From an uncultured Lentisphaeria bacterium (GTDB lineage: Bacteria > Verrucomicrobiota > Lentisphaeria > Victivallales > UBA1829), in contig CASDPB010000047.1 of NCBI GenBank assembly GCA_949282305.1, forward strand, positions 91,514-155,513: a stretch of 64,000 nt of DNA, given 5' to 3'. Both the position numbers and the translations under genes were made by a program. A model generated the notes under the pieces. It searched no databases. It saw only the letters and a program-made list of their open reading frames with translations, and was not told the DNA's origin. Positions 62,106 through 64,000 of this stretch are shown here, one piece after another. Each line of letters opens with the position of its first letter. Position 1 is the stretch's first letter.

Positions 62106-63746
62106 ATGCTTGAAAAACTCCAGACCAACCCGAAATTCCAGAAAAGACGCGGCCCCGTCGTCCTGATGATTATGGACGGCGTCGGCATCGGAAAATACAA
62201 GGACGGCGATGCGGTTCTCGACTCTCCGACCCCCTTCCTCCACAAGCTCATGAAAGAACTTCCCTTCACCACTCTGAAGGCGCACGGCACAGCAGTCGGT
62301 CTTCCTAGTGACGACGACATGGGCAACAGTGAAGTCGGGCACAACGCCATGGGATGCGGACGTGTTTTCGCACAAGGCGCCAAACTGGTCTCCGAAGCAA
62401 TCGCCTCCGGAAAAATGTTTGAAGGCGAAACCTGGAAGAAAGCCGTTGCACAGGCAAAGAACGGCGGCACGCTCCATTTCATCGGACTCTTTTCCGACGG
62501 CAATGTTCACAGCAATATCGCGCATCTCAAGGGAATGCTCGAAAGAGCCAAAGCCGAAGGCGTCGCAAAAGTGCGCCTCCACATTCTTCTCGACGGACGC
62601 GATGTCCCCGAAACCTCGGCGCTCGACTATATTGATCCTTTTGAAACCTATCTGAAAGAACTCGGGCCGGACTTCAAGATCGCATCCGGCGGCGGACGCA
62701 TGGTCATCACGATGGACCGCTACGGCGCAAACTGGGAAATGGTCCGGAAAGGCTGGGAAACCCATGTGCAGGGTAAAGGCAGAATGTTCAAAAACGCCCA
62801 TGAGGCAGTGGAGACGCTTCGCGCGGAGACCAGGGCAATCGACCAGGATCTCCCGCCGTTCGTCATCTCCGAGGACGGCACGACACCTGTCGGCCCGATC
62901 AAGGACGGCGACGCCGTAATTTATTTCAACTTCCGCGGAGACCGCGCGATTGAGATCAGCCAGGCGTTCGACCAGGGAGCCGAATTCACTCATTTCGACC
63001 GCGGTGCCAAGCCGGATGTCCTTTATGCCGGAATGATGGAATATGACGGAGACCTCCACATTCCCCGCAACTTCCTGGTAAATCCGCCGGAAATCGACCG
63101 CACGCTTGCCGAATATCTCAGCGTATCCGGCATAAAGCAGTTCGCAATCAGCGAAACCCAGAAATACGGTCATGTGACCTATTTCTTCAACGGAAACCGC
63201 TCCGGAAAATTCGAGAATGAAGAATATCTCGAAATTCCTTCCGACATCGTTCCGTTCGAGCAGCGCCCGTGGATGAAGTGCGCGGAAATCACCGATGCGG
63301 TCGTCAAGGAGATTGAAAGCGGAAAATTTGATTTCATCCGTCTCAACTATCCCAACGGCGACATGGTCGGCCATACCGGAATCTACCAGGCGGTGCAGGT
63401 CTCCATGGGAGCGCTCGACATCTGCCTGGAGCGCGTTTACAATGCAGTGAAAAAAGCCGGCGGCATCCTCGTCGTCACCGCAGACCACGGCAACGCCGAC
63501 GACATGTATGAACATGACAAGAAAGGCGAAGTCAAGTGCGGCAAGGACGGTTCCCCGAAACGCAAGACCAGTCATTCCCTGAATCCGGTTCCCTGCTTCA
63601 TCTTCGACCCGGAAAGCAAGGGAGAATATTCTCCGGCATTGAATACGGGACTCGGCATCAGTTCCATCGCCACAACCTGCATGGAGCTGCTCGGATTCAT
63701 TCCGCCCGCCGACTATGACAAGTCCATCGTCGACATGGCGAAATAA
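62106..63746 (+). CDS. gpmI: 2,3-bisphosphoglycerate-independent phosphoglycerate mutase
   Basis: 546 residues. Metal Asp24 in LMIMDGVGIG, catalytic Ser75 in DDDMGNSEVGHNAMGCGR, phosphotransferase motifs HILLDGRDVPETSALDY and GGGRMVITMDRY, and C-terminal VVTADHGNADDMYE and KTSHSLNPVP. It interconverts 3- and 2-phosphoglycerate with Mn. AAGGAC precedes the ATG. It starts a short operon with polA, 16 bases apart. Confidence 0.96.
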   Translation: MLEKLQTNPKFQKRRGPVVLMIMDGVGIGKYKDGDAVLDSPTPFLHKLMKELPFTTLKAHGTAVGLPSDDDMGNSEVGHNAMGCGRVFAQGAKLVSEAIASGKMFEGETWKKAVAQAKNGGTLHFIGLFSDGNVHSNIAHLKGMLERAKAEGVAKVRLHILLDGRDVPETSALDYIDPFETYLKELGPDFKIASGGGRMVITMDRYGANWEMVRKGWETHVQGKGRMFKNAHEAVETLRAETRAIDQDLPPFVISEDGTTPVGPIKDGDAVIYFNFRGDRAIEISQAFDQGAEFTHFDRGAKPDVLYAGMMEYDGDLHIPRNFLVNPPEIDRTLAEYLSVSGIKQFAISETQKYGHVTYFFNGNRSGKFENEEYLEIPSDIVPFEQRPWMKCAEITDAVVKEIESGKFDFIRLNYPNGDMVGHTGIYQAVQVSMGALDICLERVYNAVKKAGGILVVTADHGNADDMYEHDKKGEVKCGKDGSPKRKTSHSLNPVPCFIFDPESKGEYSPALNTGLGISSIATTCMELLGFIPPADYDKSIVDMAK

Positions 63747-63762
63747 CGGAAGGAAGGAAATC

Positions 63763-64000
63763 ATGGCCGCACCGCTTCTGCTGATCGACTCCTATTCCCA
63801 GATTTACCGCGGATATTACGCAATACGCGCACTGACAACCGCCCGGGGAGTCCCGACCAACGCGGTGTTCGCCATGACGAAACTCCTGATGAAACTCAAA
63901 GAGGAATACGAAGGCTATGAAGGGGCATTCGTATTCGACAAGGGACGTCCGGCGCAGAGAATGGCGCTCGCCCCCGCCTACAAGGCGAACCGTCCCCCGA
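63763..64000 (+). CDS. polA: DNA polymerase I (5' nuclease domain), truncated by window end
   Basis: 79 codons are visible from the ATG at 63763 (GGAAGGAAA upstream). LLLIDSYSQIYRGYYAIRAL, FAMTKLLMKLKEE and FVFDKGRPAQRM...PAYKANRPP are the first blocks of the PolA 5'-3' exonuclease. A stand-alone 5' nuclease cannot be excluded, since the polymerase part lies outside the window. Confidence 0.85.
   Translation, partial: MAAPLLLIDSYSQIYRGYYAIRALTTARGVPTNAVFAMTKLLMKLKEEYEGYEGAFVFDKGRPAQRMALAPAYKANRPP

Noticed and set aside
62046..63764. Minus-strand frame of 572 codons across gpmI
   Set aside because: Shadow caused by G/C-rich third positions; gpmI on the plus strand has all catalytic motifs.

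Overview
The window reads as chromosome of a free-living or gut Lentisphaerota bacterium, probably of the Victivallis group. This is an inference from gene content: several lone type II pseudopilins with the FTLIELL(I/V)VIA leader and an H-x9-DG tail, LacI regulators paired with large secreted glycan enzymes, a DUF4838 protein, many Gfo/Idh/MocA dehydrogenases and sugar isomerases, and lpxA (an outer membrane). Promoters can be read by eye as TTGACA-like and TATAAT-like boxes with 16-18 bp spacers. Many intrinsic terminators are also visible.

Layout. 0-3.5 kb (minus): a truncated IclR regulator, a LemA-TPM pair, an AsmA-like protein and rpmB. 3.7-10 kb (minus): one long operon that starts with a ribbon-helix-helix regulator carrying a Cys/His-rich tail, then znuA-znuC-znuB, a TPR lipoprotein and a glycosidase-like protein. 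10-14.5 kb (plus): a sugar isomerase and a MacAB-like three-gene efflux system. 14.6-17.5 kb: an isomerase-dehydrogenase pair divergent from a PocR/AraC regulator. 17.6-20.4 kb: small exported proteins, a His-rich pseudopilin and a membrane protein with HExxH. 20.8-24.8 kb: uxaB-uxaA-lacI for uronate use. 24.8-31 kb: a GT39-like protein, lpxA, panB, rnr, then a guanidine-II riboswitch controlling gdx. 31.4-34.5 kb: a TauE-SGNH-esterase operon divergent from a GntR regulator. 34.6-39 kb: an AAA ATPase, mazG, smr, tRNA-Asp, a dehydrogenase and a lipoprotein.

39.06-42.54 kb is a visibly A+T-rich accessory island between two intact terminators. It holds a toxin-like C-terminal remnant, two paralogous putative immunity-type proteins, an orphan membrane protein, two decayed IS3-family transposase ends and pieces of a minus-strand group II intron. 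42.6-45.3 kb is the alpha ribosomal operon (rpmJ-rpsM-rpsK-rpoA-rplQ) without rpsD. 45.6-49.4 kb has two alpha/beta hydrolases, an MFS transporter and a small membrane protein; 49.8 kb has a glycine-rich RRM protein with a long leader.

50.3-61.9 kb is a glycan-use region. Two separate sets show the same order, LacI regulator - single pseudopilin - large secreted glycan enzyme, on opposite strands around a Gfo/Idh/MocA dehydrogenase. That dehydrogenase promoter carries the same 16-bp LacI-type operator, in the same place between the -35 and -10 boxes, as the uxaBA promoter 35 kb away. The repeated regulator-pseudopilin-enzyme module and this shared operator are the best candidates for an under-described system. 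The window ends with gpmI and the start of polA.
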